Assembly: GCA_002348615.1 (NCBI GenBank)
Contig: DEBR01000002.1
Coordinates: forward strand, 59,441 to 123,440
DNA: 64,000 nt
Source: Candidatus Saccharibacteria bacterium UBA2951
GTDB taxonomy: Bacteria; Patescibacteriota; Saccharimonadia; Saccharimonadales; Saccharimonadaceae
Direction of reading: 5' to 3'
Numbering within the stretch: position 1 is the stretch's first letter; each line of letters opens with the position of its first letter. The notes under the pieces were generated by a model. That model was not told where the DNA came from. It did no database searches and saw only the letters and a program-made list of their open reading frames with translations. Below, piece after piece: positions 16,820-25,041 of this stretch. A program made the position numbers and the translations under genes.

Positions 16820-17872
16820 GTGGCGAAACTATTTTATAAAGACAAACCGATCATTGGACTTGATATCAGTCAGACTGGTATGAAAATCATGTCTATCGAC
16901 CGGAAAAAGTGGCTTGTCACCGGCTACGGATCCATCGATCTCGACCCCTCAAAGGTCCAGCAATCGCTCGACGGTGCGGATTCATATTTGACCAGTCACA
17001 TGGCTGAACTCGTTGGCAAGAACCTGGTGGGAACCCTGGCCGGTGACCACGTGGTGCTTGGTATTCCTGCCGGCCGCACATTCACGCGAACCTTCACAAT
17101 TCCGGCATCGTCGGAAAAAGGTCTGAAAGAGGCGGTCGAGCTAGAGGTTGAGCAATACATCCCGATTCCTATGACCGCACTATATGTCGATTACGAAATT
17201 ATCGAGCGCAGCGCTGACCAATTGACGGTACTGATGTGCGCCGTCCCTCAAACGGTTGTCGATTCATGTATCGCCATTGCCGAGAGTGCCGGACTGCGCG
17301 TCTGTATGGTCGAGTCGAGTGTTTCGGCCGTCGCGCGGCTACTCGAAGCTACCGAAGAAGGCCACTTGCCTACCGTCATCGTCGACATCGGCCCTGCCAG
17401 CACCGATATAGCCATTCTTGACCGCTCAATCCGCATCGCCGGTTCGCTAAACGTAGGAGGCAACACCTTTACGCTTGATATCGCCAAAAAACTGCGCGTA
17501 CCGCTCGAAGAAGCTCACCAGCTCAAGGTCTTGAACGGGTTGAACGCCGGCAGTCGGCAGCAAAAGCTGGTATCGGCACTAACACCAAGCCTTGAACGCA
17601 TCATCGCCGAAACCCAAAAAGTCATGCGCTACTACGATGAACGTATTGCGAATCACAGTAAGCTCGAACAAGTGCTCGTCGTCGGTGGTGGAGCGAACGT
17701 ACCGGGAATTGGCGAGTATTTCACCAACGAGCTTGTCATGCCCGCTCGTGTCGCCAGCCCTTGGCAACAACTCGATTTTGGCAAACTACCCCAGCCCGCT
17801 AAGCATTTCCGACCACGCTATATCACGGTCGCAGGTCTCGCCAGCGTCGCGCCCGAAAGGATCTGGTCATGA
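16820..17872 (+). CDS. pilM: Type IV pilus assembly protein PilM
   Basis: 350 aa, actin-like (FtsA/ASKHA) fold. IIGLDISQTGMKIM is phosphate-1, TVIVDIGPASTDIAILD is phosphate-2, and LVVGGGANVPGI is the adenosine motif. PilM sits on the cytoplasmic face and binds the N-terminus of PilN. The GTG start aligns with the usual PilM N-terminus and its only upstream alternatives run into the intergenic region. Overlaps pilN by 4 bases. Confidence 0.93.
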   Translation: MAKLFYKDKPIIGLDISQTGMKIMSIDRKKWLVTGYGSIDLDPSKVQQSLDGADSYLTSHMAELVGKNLVGTLAGDHVVLGIPAGRTFTRTFTIPASSEKGLKEAVELEVEQYIPIPMTALYVDYEIIERSADQLTVLMCAVPQTVVDSCIAIAESAGLRVCMVESSVSAVARLLEATEEGHLPTVIVDIGPASTDIAILDRSIRIAGSLNVGGNTFTLDIAKKLRVPLEEAHQLKVLNGLNAGSRQQKLVSALTPSLERIIAETQKVMRYYDERIANHSKLEQVLVVGGGANVPGIGEYFTNELVMPARVASPWQQLDFGKLPQPAKHFRPRYITVAGLASVAPERIWS

Positions 17873-18432
17873 TAAACCTGCTTCCTGACGAGCGCAAAGC
17901 CGAAATCAGGGCTGGGCGGACAAACGTCCTGCTGCTGCGGTATATATTCATCACCCTGACCGCCGTCGTCGTCCTTGGTGGACTGCTTGCCGGTTCGTAT
18001 GTCGTACTCGACGGCGCTAAGCAGAGTGCCCAACTAAAAGTTAGCGAGAACCAGTCAAGAGTTTCAGCATACAATGATGTCCGTTCGCAAGCAGATTCCT
18101 TTCGCAAAGATCTTGCCACGGCAAAGACCGTTCTTGACGACGACACGTCTTTTACGGGACTCATCTATAAGATCGCCAACATCGTACCGCGTAACGTCAT
18201 ACTGGACGACTTAAACCTTGACCCGGCAACCTTTGGATCTGACACAACCATAACCGCCAGCGCAAAAACATTTGCTGACGCCGGTAAGCTTAAAGATTCC
18301 TTCACAAAAAATGGCGAAGTGTTCTCTAGTGTCCAAATACAATCGCTCACTTCAAGTGAATCAGCACCAGATAATGACTACCCGATAAAAGTCATTTTGA
18401 AGGTCGTCTTTAACAAGGGGATACTGGAATGA
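17869..18432 (+). CDS. pilN: PilN-like type IV pilus alignment protein
   Basis: 187 aa. It starts with MINLLPDE, the cytoplasmic INLLP motif that docks into PilM. One membrane helix (about 24-47), a short coiled coil (about 52-90) and a ferredoxin-like periplasmic domain (about 95-187) follow. Overlaps pilM and pilO by 4 bases each, implying translational coupling. Confidence 0.88.
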   Translation: MINLLPDERKAEIRAGRTNVLLLRYIFITLTAVVVLGGLLAGSYVVLDGAKQSAQLKVSENQSRVSAYNDVRSQADSFRKDLATAKTVLDDDTSFTGLIYKIANIVPRNVILDDLNLDPATFGSDTTITASAKTFADAGKLKDSFTKNGEVFSSVQIQSLTSSESAPDNDYPIKVILKVVFNKGILE

Positions 18433-19028
18433 ACGGTATGACTGCTCAGCGTCTTCGAATCGTACTGTTCGTCGTTATGGTATTAATTATGGTAGCAGCC
18501 GTGGCAGGGTTTACCATCGTTCAGAAGAACCTAGCCAACTATGCGACGTCGATCAGTAAATTGAATGCTGATGCTCAGTCCGGCGACAAAGATATCAAGA
18601 CACTACAAGGATTAAAATCACGCTTGGCGGCAGAGCAGGACCTAATATTGAAAACGCGCGCGGTTGTCGGAGACGCTTCAACGTATGCCGATACCGTTAT
18701 CAGTGACATTTCCCTTATAGGAGCAAAGTCTGGCGTTCCGGTAAAAAGCATTACATTTGCCGGGGATACCGTTGCCGAAACCGCTCCTCAAGGCGTACCT
18801 TCAACACCAAGCGCGTCAACCAAGACCTTTTCTTCATCCACTGTCACTAAAAAAACCGTCACCGTTTCGATACAAAGCCCCCTTAGCTATACCAGTCTTA
18901 TGAAGTTTTTGGCCGGAATCGAATCGAATGAGCTTCGCATGCACATTGCCAGAGTCGCAATGACGAAGGATAAAGACAATGATGTCGCGACCCAGGACTT
19001 AACGATAGAGGTTTACGTACGGAAATGA
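18429..19028 (+). CDS. pilO: PilO-like type IV pilus alignment protein
   Basis: 199 aa. One membrane helix (about 12-32), a coiled coil (about 35-75) and a C-terminal ferredoxin-like domain (about 85-199) with a Ser/Thr-rich insertion (about 118-140). Sequence similarity to PilO is weak; the call rests on topology, size and position after pilN. Confidence 0.75.
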   Translation: MNGMTAQRLRIVLFVVMVLIMVAAVAGFTIVQKNLANYATSISKLNADAQSGDKDIKTLQGLKSRLAAEQDLILKTRAVVGDASTYADTVISDISLIGAKSGVPVKSITFAGDTVAETAPQGVPSTPSASTKTFSSSTVTKKTVTVSIQSPLSYTSLMKFLAGIESNELRMHIARVAMTKDKDNDVATQDLTIEVYVRK

Positions 19029-19297
19029 AATCGAGCATACGAATATCCGAAATCATAGAGCCGATTGCCGGGTTCTTGCGCCGGTTCCACATGCTTCTGT
19101 TCTTCCTATTGGTCAGTGGTGGGCTGTTCGCAGCAATCATGGTGCTTATCTCTATCATTAACGTATCTTCCAACTCGAATGTTAAGTCGGATAACGCCAT
19201 AAAAGGGTCCTTTGACGAAGCCACGATACGGCGAATTGAGCAAGATACGACGAACGTTGCTAAACCAGGGGCACGGCCAAGCCCCTTCGTTGAATAG
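19025..19297 (+). CDS. Small membrane protein of the pilMNO operon
   Basis: 90 aa with one membrane helix (about 22-46) and a short polar tail. It overlaps pilO by 4 bases and ends the operon, occupying the position of pilP in proteobacterial clusters. It lacks a PilP beta-domain and a lipobox, so it is not a PilP homologue by sequence. Probably an accessory of the pilus machine; function unknown. Confidence 0.6.
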   Translation: MKSSIRISEIIEPIAGFLRRFHMLLFFLLVSGGLFAAIMVLISIINVSSNSNVKSDNAIKGSFDEATIRRIEQDTTNVAKPGARPSPFVE

Positions 19298-19299
19298 CC

Positions 19300-19308
19300 T
19301 GTTATACT
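19300..19308 (+). promoter_or_regulatory. Extended -10 of the PRC-barrel gene
   Basis: TGTTATACT, +1 exactly at ATG 19315: a leaderless transcript separate from the pil operon. Confidence 0.6.
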
Positions 19309-19314
19309 AAGCGT

Positions 19315-19899
19315 ATGCTTCTTTCTCACGACAGACTGCTTGCTACGCCCGTGATGAGCCTGCAGACAGGCTCAGAGCTTGCCCGTACCAGTAAGATTCT
19401 TGTCGATCCGCGCGACCTTACGGTTGTCGCCTATGAGCTTGACGGGAACATGTTGGATGAACATCCTTCATTCCTTATGCCCGTCGACGTACGGGAATTG
19501 TCGAATATGGGGCTTATCGTCGACAGTAGTGATGAATTCGTCGGACTCGACGATGTCATAAAAATCAAACAGGTATTCGACTACAAATTCGAGCTGCTAG
19601 GGCTGGATGTCATTGATGATAAAAAACATAAACTTGGCAAAGTTCAGGGCTACCATGTCGATTCAGGTAGCTTCTCGGTTCAGCAGCTTGTTGTCAAACG
19701 CCCGCTCCTTCGAAGCTTCGGTGAAACCGAGCTTCTTATTAACCGCTCGCAGGTAGTTGAAGTGAGCAATTCGTATATCAAAGTTAAGTCAACAAGTGAG
19801 GCCGAGCCTGCCAAGCAAGCCATACGGGAATATACGAATCCCTTCCGTGCAGGCAGCGTGCAACCCGAAGCCATCGAGTTTGAATCCCGCTGGTCTTAA
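19315..19899 (+). CDS. PRC-barrel domain protein
   Basis: 194 aa with two PRC-barrel-like units (about 8-85 and 98-165): MSLQTGSELARTSKILVDPR, then LGLDVIDDKKHKLGKVQGYHVD. Such beta-barrels occur in RimM and in photosynthetic reaction centre H subunits and usually mediate binding to RNA or protein. No enzymatic motif. It ends 4 bases inside the convergent recX gene. A link to pili is only positional. Confidence 0.75.
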   Translation: MLLSHDRLLATPVMSLQTGSELARTSKILVDPRDLTVVAYELDGNMLDEHPSFLMPVDVRELSNMGLIVDSSDEFVGLDDVIKIKQVFDYKFELLGLDVIDDKKHKLGKVQGYHVDSGSFSVQQLVVKRPLLRSFGETELLINRSQVVEVSNSYIKVKSTSEAEPAKQAIREYTNPFRAGSVQPEAIEFESRWS

Positions 19900-20546
19900 T
19901 CAAGTTCACTAAGAGCCGACTTAATGTCGTCGTATGAGAATCCTTGCCTGGCAAGGTAGGCAATAAGCTTTTGCTCGTCGTCATACTTAGTACGCTTTTT
20001 TGCTAATACCTTCCTTAGCTCGTCGTTATCGCTTCTACTCGACTTTTCTAGCGCACCATCTATGATCGATTGTTCAACGCCTTTAGCACGTAGTTCGGCA
20101 ACCAGTTTCCGTTTGCTGCTCCCTTTTGTGAGATTCCGGTTTTCTACCCAATATCGTGCAAACTTCTCGTCATCGATGTAACCTTTCGTAACTAGTCGGT
20201 CATACACCCTCTCGGCAACCATCTGACTCACACCTTCGCGCTGAATAACTTCACCGGTTTTCTTATTTCTTGTTTTCGTCGACCGTGTTTTTCGCCATAA
20301 GTAATCACGCACTTCTTTGGCGCTGTGCGGTCTCATTAGGCAGTATTCAAGTGCCCGTGCGTACAGCTTTCCAAATTGACTTTCGGTCTCAAGTTCAACC
20401 AGCTCTTGTTCGGAATACTCCTTGCCGATTTTGACGCCGAGCTCCCCAACCTGAAATATATCCAGCGAAAACCGATACTTCCCGTCAATTGAAATATTTA
20501 CCCGATCCGGGTTTCGAACCTGGCTTGAGATATCAGTGATTTTCAT
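19896..20546 (-). CDS. recX: RecX-family regulator of RecA
   Basis: 216 aa. Three-helix RecX repeats: ALEYCLMRPHSAKEVRDYLW, LVTKGYIDDEKFARYWVENR, and a C-terminal LIAYLARQGFSYDDIKSAL. RecX binds inside the RecA filament and limits recombinase activity. It is the last gene of recA-nudix-recX, overlapping the Nudix gene by 4 bases. Confidence 0.92.
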   Translation of the reverse strand: MKITDISSQVRNPDRVNISIDGKYRFSLDIFQVGELGVKIGKEYSEQELVELETESQFGKLYARALEYCLMRPHSAKEVRDYLWRKTRSTKTRNKKTGEVIQREGVSQMVAERVYDRLVTKGYIDDEKFARYWVENRNLTKGSSKRKLVAELRAKGVEQSIIDGALEKSSRSDNDELRKVLAKKRTKYDDEQKLIAYLARQGFSYDDIKSALSELD

Positions 20547-21085
20547 AGCTTTTTCAGGAGTGCGAATAATTTTTCGAAATACTCACTACCCAGATCTATA
20601 AGCTTGAACTTGTCGGGAGTCCGTACCATTTCAACAAATTCCTCAAGCGATACCCAATCTACCCGTTCAACCTCCGACTTATTAATCAGAAGTCTTGAGC
20701 TATCATCGAACCGGCATGAAAAAACATAATTAAAACTCTCCTTTCGCGCGCCACCGCGAAGCACGAACAGTTCACGTATGGTATCCGGTTGCAAGTCTAC
20801 GCCAAGCTCTTCATTCGCTTCCCTAATTACGGCTTCCTTCGCAGACTCGCCAAGATTAACGTGCCCCGATGCTGACGCATGGAGATAGCCAGGTTTTCTT
20901 GGCAGGTGCCTGGCTCGTGTCTGAAGCAGTATTTGGCGCTGGGTATTTTGATCACGCCAAAGCCATAGGTGCGAGTTAGCCATTAACAAAGATGTGTCTT
21001 CGGCGAACTTATCGGCTACTTCGCCGTGACCTTTGACAGGTTGTCCTGTTTCGTCATATACTTGCCACCGCTCCGACGCTGACAT
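20543..21085 (-). CDS. Nudix hydrolase, IPP-isomerase-like subgroup
   Basis: 180 aa. Complete Nudix box GHVNLGESAKEAVIREANEE followed by LGV (about 94-116), inside a domain (about 35-165) of the type seen in isopentenyl-diphosphate isomerase-like and YfcD-type hydrolases (LPRKPGYLHASASGHV). Likely substrate a nucleoside diphosphate derivative. Inserted between recA (3-base gap) and recX (4-base overlap), so damage response or nucleotide-pool cleaning is an attractive guess. Confidence 0.88.
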   Translation of the reverse strand: MSASERWQVYDETGQPVKGHGEVADKFAEDTSLLMANSHLWLWRDQNTQRQILLQTRARHLPRKPGYLHASASGHVNLGESAKEAVIREANEELGVDLQPDTIRELFVLRGGARKESFNYVFSCRFDDSSRLLINKSEVERVDWVSLEEFVEMVRTPDKFKLIDLGSEYFEKLFALLKKL

Positions 21086-21088
21086 GGA

Positions 21089-22126
21089 CTATGCCTCGGC
21101 TTCAGTGACTTTCTTGCGAACTTCCTTTTCGATTTCTTCGAGGACTTTTTGATTTTCTTTCAAATAGACCTTAGCGGCTTCACGCCCTTGGCCAATCTTG
21201 CCGTCTTTATAGTCAAACCAAGCGCCGGATTTACCAACGATGTTATGTAGGACCGCAAGATCAAGTACGTCACCGGTCCGGGAAATACCCTCGTTGTACA
21301 TGATATCGAATTCGGCCAAACGGAACGGCGGCGCGATCTTATTCTTCACGACTTTTACCTTGGTTCGGTTACCGATTATCTCTTCGCCTACTTTGAGTTG
21401 GCCGATTCGCCGGATATCAAGCCGGACCGATGCGTAAAACTTTAATGCGTTACCACCGGTCGTCGTTTCAGGGTTACCAAACATGACGCCAATCTTCATA
21501 CGGATTTGGTTAATAAAGATGACCGTGGTTTTCGACTTATTAATGATGCCTGTGAGCTTACGAAGCGCCTGGCTCATCAACCGCGCCTGAAGTCCCATGT
21601 GGCTGTCGCCCATGTCGCCGTCAATTTCGGCTTGTGGTACAAGTGCCGCGACCGAGTCAACGACAACCAGATCAACTGCATTTGAACGCACCAGTGTCTC
21701 GGCGATTTCAAGCGCCTGCTCACCATTGTCGGGTTGGCTGACTAAGAGATTGTCGGTATCAACTCCGAGTTTTTTTGCATAGGCAGGGTCAAGAGCGTGC
21801 TCAGCGTCGATGAATGCAGCCGTGCCCCCTTGCTTTTGAATCTCCGCGATCGCGTGAAGCGTTAGTGTTGTCTTACCGGAACTTTCAGGTCCATATATTT
21901 CAATAATACGGCCCTTCGGGTATCCACCACCAAGAGCGATATCAAGCGATAAGGCGCCACTCGGTAGCAGTTCGACATCAGCTTTTTTAGTATCACCAAG
22001 CTTCATGATTGAACCGTCACCAAACTGCTTGGTGATCTGATCCATCGCAAGACCGAGCGCCTTGATCTTACCTTCTTGGTCCGGTTTTTCTGTTCCCACC
22101 GCAGATTTCTCAGCCTTCTTAGCCAC
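21089..22126 (-). CDS. recA: Recombinase RecA
   Basis: About 345 aa. Walker A GPESSGKTTLTLHAIAEIQ, Walker B LVVVDSVAALVP, DNA loop 1/2 signatures MGLQARLMSQALRKL and FINQIRMKIGVMFGNPETTTGG: canonical RecA. I prefer GTG 22126 because GAGGGAG lies 6 bases upstream of it. An in-frame GTG at 22141 would swallow that Shine-Dalgarno site and is the alternative start (350 aa). TATAAT at 22157-22162 drives the recA-nudix-recX unit. No LexA-like box is obvious. Confidence 0.97.
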   Translation of the reverse strand: MAKKAEKSAVGTEKPDQEGKIKALGLAMDQITKQFGDGSIMKLGDTKKADVELLPSGALSLDIALGGGYPKGRIIEIYGPESSGKTTLTLHAIAEIQKQGGTAAFIDAEHALDPAYAKKLGVDTDNLLVSQPDNGEQALEIAETLVRSNAVDLVVVDSVAALVPQAEIDGDMGDSHMGLQARLMSQALRKLTGIINKSKTTVIFINQIRMKIGVMFGNPETTTGGNALKFYASVRLDIRRIGQLKVGEEIIGNRTKVKVVKNKIAPPFRLAEFDIMYNEGISRTGDVLDLAVLHNIVGKSGAWFDYKDGKIGQGREAAKVYLKENQKVLEEIEKEVRKKVTEAEA

Positions 22127-22156
22127 TGGTTTCTCCCTCACTTACTGCTACTTTCT

Positions 22157-22162
22157 ATTATA
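22157..22162 (-). promoter_or_regulatory. -10 box of recA
   Basis: TATAAT on the minus strand, +1 near 22150. Leaves 24 bases before GTG 22126, including its Shine-Dalgarno site. Confidence 0.6.
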
Positions 22163-22226
22163 CGGGTGTATGGTCTAATTTGCCATAATCAGAAGCGTCT
22201 TCGGCCAGCAGTAACCATGACTGTCA

Positions 22227-22235
22227 TGCTATAAT
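22227..22235 (+). promoter_or_regulatory. Extended -10 of the pilin gene
   Basis: TGCTATAAT, +1 at 22242, one base before ATG 22243. Confidence 0.65.
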
Positions 22236-22242
22236 TGCTCCA

Positions 22243-22632
22243 ATGAAACAACGCGGCTTTACCATCATCGAACTCTTCGCATTAATACTTCTCATCTTCG
22301 TCATCGGAATCGTATTCTGGACACAGAAGAACAATATTGAAACCGCCGCGCGTGATGACAAACGAAAGACTGCAATCAACGCAATGTACTACGGCCTTGA
22401 AGAAGTATACTACCCAGCAAAAAAATCCTATCCAAAAACATTGACCGAATCGACGCTTCCATCGGTCGACCCAGCCGTCTTTAAGGATCCTAAGAGCGCG
22501 AAGCTCGGTCAAGCCAATTCCGATTACAGCTACGAAGGCAAAGGCTGTACCAACGATGCATGCAAAAGCTACACGCTTCGCGCTCGCCTTGAAAACGAAG
22601 CCGACTTCGTAAAAGACAGTCGTAATAATTAA
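22243..22632 (+). CDS. Type IV pilin-like protein
   Basis: 129 aa. Class III leader MKQRG followed by FTIIELFALILLIFVIG: processing is expected before the Phe, Glu at +5 is present, and the hydrophobic alpha-1 helix spans about 6-26. The globular part (about 30-129) is short and has a C-terminal disulfide candidate (GCTNDAC). It is a structural or minor pilin for the machine encoded at 13.7-19.3 kb, transcribed alone from a leaderless promoter. Its stop abuts the convergent gene with no space. Confidence 0.9.
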   Translation: MKQRGFTIIELFALILLIFVIGIVFWTQKNNIETAARDDKRKTAINAMYYGLEEVYYPAKKSYPKTLTESTLPSVDPAVFKDPKSAKLGQANSDYSYEGKGCTNDACKSYTLRARLENEADFVKDSRNN

Positions 22633-23385
22633 CTAGTTTTCGTAGGGATCGACCGGACGCCCGTTCTTGAAAGCTTCAATCGCATTGTTCAATTTTGCAA
22701 CGTGCACACGGGGATTCGCAACATACGAGAACCGGTACGTCGTTTCTTCACCCTCTGTACTCAGGCGAACCGTTCCATAGTCAAGCATCATCTGCAAAAT
22801 GCCTGTCTGCTTAAAGCTCGCGTCTTCAATACTCCCTAGGCTGACAGTTTGCTCATGCCGAGTGAACAAGCCTGTCTGGATCTCTTGGATTACACTTTCG
22901 TTCGTTAAGTAAAACTGGTTCTGTAGATATACCCATATAGCGACTGAGCCGCCGATTCCTACAAGCAGCATAACGAGCAACACAGGTATTAAAATCGCAT
23001 CGAACGAAGGAAGCATCAGTGGCAATGTACCACTCTGTTCAGCCGGATAGAAGATAAGCACCGCGATGAGCGCCAGCAATAGAAAGCCCGTTAAAAGCAC
23101 CGGTAAAAGAAGCCCTATTGGGTGCCGACGAAGACTGATTATGACAAACTCGCCTTCGCTTAGGTTCAAGTGCGGGTATTTACCGACTGACTCTTCGTGT
23201 CGTCGGGCGTTTTCCGGACTGACTGTCATGTTTATGGTATCCGGATTACGTTTGGCGTGGACGACCTTCGGTTCATTGGCAAGCTGTGCGCGAATTTGCG
23301 GGTCAAAATTTTCACCAGGTATGCTCTGGTCGGCGCTGGTGACATGCGATGATACCCTGCTGTTCTCGTTCGGCTGTTCGTTCAT
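22633..23385 (-). CDS. Bacterial PH-domain membrane protein (YdbS-like)
   Basis: 250 aa. A disordered N-terminus (about 1-65), two membrane helices (about 90-112 and 130-157), then a bPH2-type domain (about 160-240: YLTNESVIQEIQTGLFTRH, LGSIEDASFKQTGILQMMLD, YGTVRLSTEG). Function of this family is unknown beyond membrane-associated stress roles. TATAAT at 23392-23397 puts +1 exactly on the ATG, in the 15-base gap after ruvB. Confidence 0.8.
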   Translation of the reverse strand: MNEQPNENSRVSSHVTSADQSIPGENFDPQIRAQLANEPKVVHAKRNPDTINMTVSPENARRHEESVGKYPHLNLSEGEFVIISLRRHPIGLLLPVLLTGFLLLALIAVLIFYPAEQSGTLPLMLPSFDAILIPVLLVMLLVGIGGSVAIWVYLQNQFYLTNESVIQEIQTGLFTRHEQTVSLGSIEDASFKQTGILQMMLDYGTVRLSTEGEETTYRFSYVANPRVHVAKLNNAIEAFKNGRPVDPYEN

Positions 23386-23391
23386 ATGGCT

Positions 23392-23397
23392 ATTATA
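23392..23397 (-). promoter_or_regulatory. -10 box of the PH-domain gene
   Basis: TATAAT, +1 at 23385, the start codon (leaderless). Confidence 0.6.
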
Positions 23398-23400
23398 CGC

Positions 23401-24405
23401 TTAGTCCTGCCGTCCGACATGCCTGCGAGCCTTAACGGTAACGCGGCGGCCGCGGGGCGTACGTTCAATAAACCCGATTTGCAGCAAATACGGCTCATAA
23501 AAATCTTCGATCGTACTTGTTTCGTCTCCCGTTAAGGCGGCGATCGTACTAAGACCCACCGGGTTGTCACCATAATTGTCGATAATACTTAGTAGCATAG
23601 CCCGGTCAGCCGGGTCTAATCCAGCTTCGTCGATTTCCATCATATTAAGCGCGCTGGTCGTCATAACCGTATCAATGATTCCATCACCATTCACATCAGC
23701 ATAATCCCGGACTCGTTTGAGTAGGCGGTTCGCAATTCGCGGCGTCAGTCTTGCTCGTGTTGACAGCATTTTCGCTGACTGCGGCGCTATGTCGGTTTTT
23801 AATATCCTTGCGGCGCGCGTAATGATCTTCGCGATTTCTTCCGGTGTGTAAAATTCAAGCCGGTACAAATGACCAAACCTGTCTCGAAGTGGGGCCGCAA
23901 GGCTGCCAGTACGGGTCGTCGCACCAATAACGGTGAACTTTGGCAAGTCAAGCCGCACGCTGCGGGCTGCCGGCCCCTTACCAATGACTATATCAAGTTT
24001 AAAGTCTTCCATCGCCGCATACAGCACTTCTTCTACCGCTCGGCTGAGACGGTGGATCTCGTCGATAAATAGGATATCGCCGTCTTGAAGGTTGGTCAGA
24101 ATACTGGCAAGATCCCCGGCTCGTTCGATTGCCGGACCGGCCGTTACCCTAAGGCCGACTCCCATTTCATTGGCAATCACGCTGGCCATCGTCGTCTTAC
24201 CAAGGCCTGGCGGACCGTATAGCAACACGTGATCGATCGGCTCGCCGCGCTTCTTGGCGGCAGCGATTGCCAGCTTCAAATTTTTCTTCAGCCTTTCCTG
24301 CCCGACATATTCGTCGAATGTCTGAGGCCGCAGCGTCAACTCAATGATTTGCTCGTCACTGTCATCATCGTGCAGTACGGTATCTATAATTCGTTCAATC
24401 GCCAT
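23401..24405 (-). CDS. ruvB: Holliday junction helicase RuvB
   Basis: 334 aa. LRPQTFDEYVGQERLKKNL, Walker A GPPGLGKTTMASVIANEMG, Walker B ILFIDEIHRLSRAVEE, sensor motif IGATTRTGSL, arginine finger region PLRDRFGH and the C-terminal winged helix (IGFIERTPRGR). It is the AAA+ motor for branch migration with RuvA. Located 51 bases after ruvA. Confidence 0.98.
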   Translation of the reverse strand: MAIERIIDTVLHDDDSDEQIIELTLRPQTFDEYVGQERLKKNLKLAIAAAKKRGEPIDHVLLYGPPGLGKTTMASVIANEMGVGLRVTAGPAIERAGDLASILTNLQDGDILFIDEIHRLSRAVEEVLYAAMEDFKLDIVIGKGPAARSVRLDLPKFTVIGATTRTGSLAAPLRDRFGHLYRLEFYTPEEIAKIITRAARILKTDIAPQSAKMLSTRARLTPRIANRLLKRVRDYADVNGDGIIDTVMTTSALNMMEIDEAGLDPADRAMLLSIIDNYGDNPVGLSTIAALTGDETSTIEDFYEPYLLQIGFIERTPRGRRVTVKARRHVGRQD

Positions 24406-24416
24406 ATCTATGACAC

Positions 24417-24422
24417 ATTATA
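24417..24422 (-). promoter_or_regulatory. -10 box upstream of ruvB
   Basis: TATAAT in the ruvA-ruvB gap, +1 near 24410, about 4 bases before the ruvB ATG. Allows ruvB expression apart from pbp-ruvA. Confidence 0.5.
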
Positions 24423-24456
24423 CCTGTTGTCGCATCATGGTGCTTCGGGAGCTTAA

Positions 24457-25035
24457 TTATGACCGGGCCTTCAGCGCTTGGCGTACCCGTTCCGCTGTCG
24501 GGAGTGTCGCATCAATACCATCGAGCGCAGATAAGCCATCTGAAAGCGTGTATCCAAGTGCCATTAGGGCTTCAAGCGCTTCGTCGTTCGTATTCAGTTC
24601 TGTCTGCACTGGCGATGAACCGCCATATGCCGTTGCAATACCGACTTTATCAGAAAGGTCGACAACCACACGGTCGGCGGTCTTTTTACCAACCCCGCTA
24701 GCTTTGGCAATGAATGCGGCATCGGAATTCGCAATGGCGTTTCGTACTTGCTCGCTCGTTCCTAAGCTAAGTATAGCCAGCGCTGCCTTCGGACCGACGC
24801 CTTGCACACTAATAAGCATTTCAAATAGTTTCTTGGCTGCCAAGCTTGAAAACCCGAACAGCTCGTCTGACTGTTCACGCACATGGTGGTAAGTGTAAAA
24901 CTTAATGTCCGTGTCTATCAGTGCCGCTTCAAAGTCGCCCAGTGGTACTTGTACTTCGTAGCCGACACCACCGACATCTACGATGACCGACCCGGCAAAC
25001 TTTTCAGCTACCACACCTTTAATGTGCGCAATCAT
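24457..25035 (-). CDS. ruvA: Holliday junction DNA-binding protein RuvA
   Basis: 192 aa. OB-fold domain (about 1-62, MIAHIKGVVAEK), tandem HhH (about 72-140, LISVQGVGPKAALAILS and ASGVGKKTADRVVVDL), and the C-terminal RuvB-binding helices (about 150-192). Starts 6 bases after the class A PBP gene. Confidence 0.97.
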   Translation of the reverse strand: MIAHIKGVVAEKFAGSVIVDVGGVGYEVQVPLGDFEAALIDTDIKFYTYHHVREQSDELFGFSSLAAKKLFEMLISVQGVGPKAALAILSLGTSEQVRNAIANSDAAFIAKASGVGKKTADRVVVDLSDKVGIATAYGGSSPVQTELNTNDEALEALMALGYTLSDGLSALDGIDATLPTAERVRQALKARS

Positions 25036-25041
25036 ATGTCG

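Noticed and set aside
13727..19297. UGA recoding (Gracilibacteria-type code)
   Set aside because: Several intact genes, including pilB, pilM and the receiver-kinase genes' neighbours, end in TGA at the expected place, and no in-frame TGA interrupts the conserved genes.
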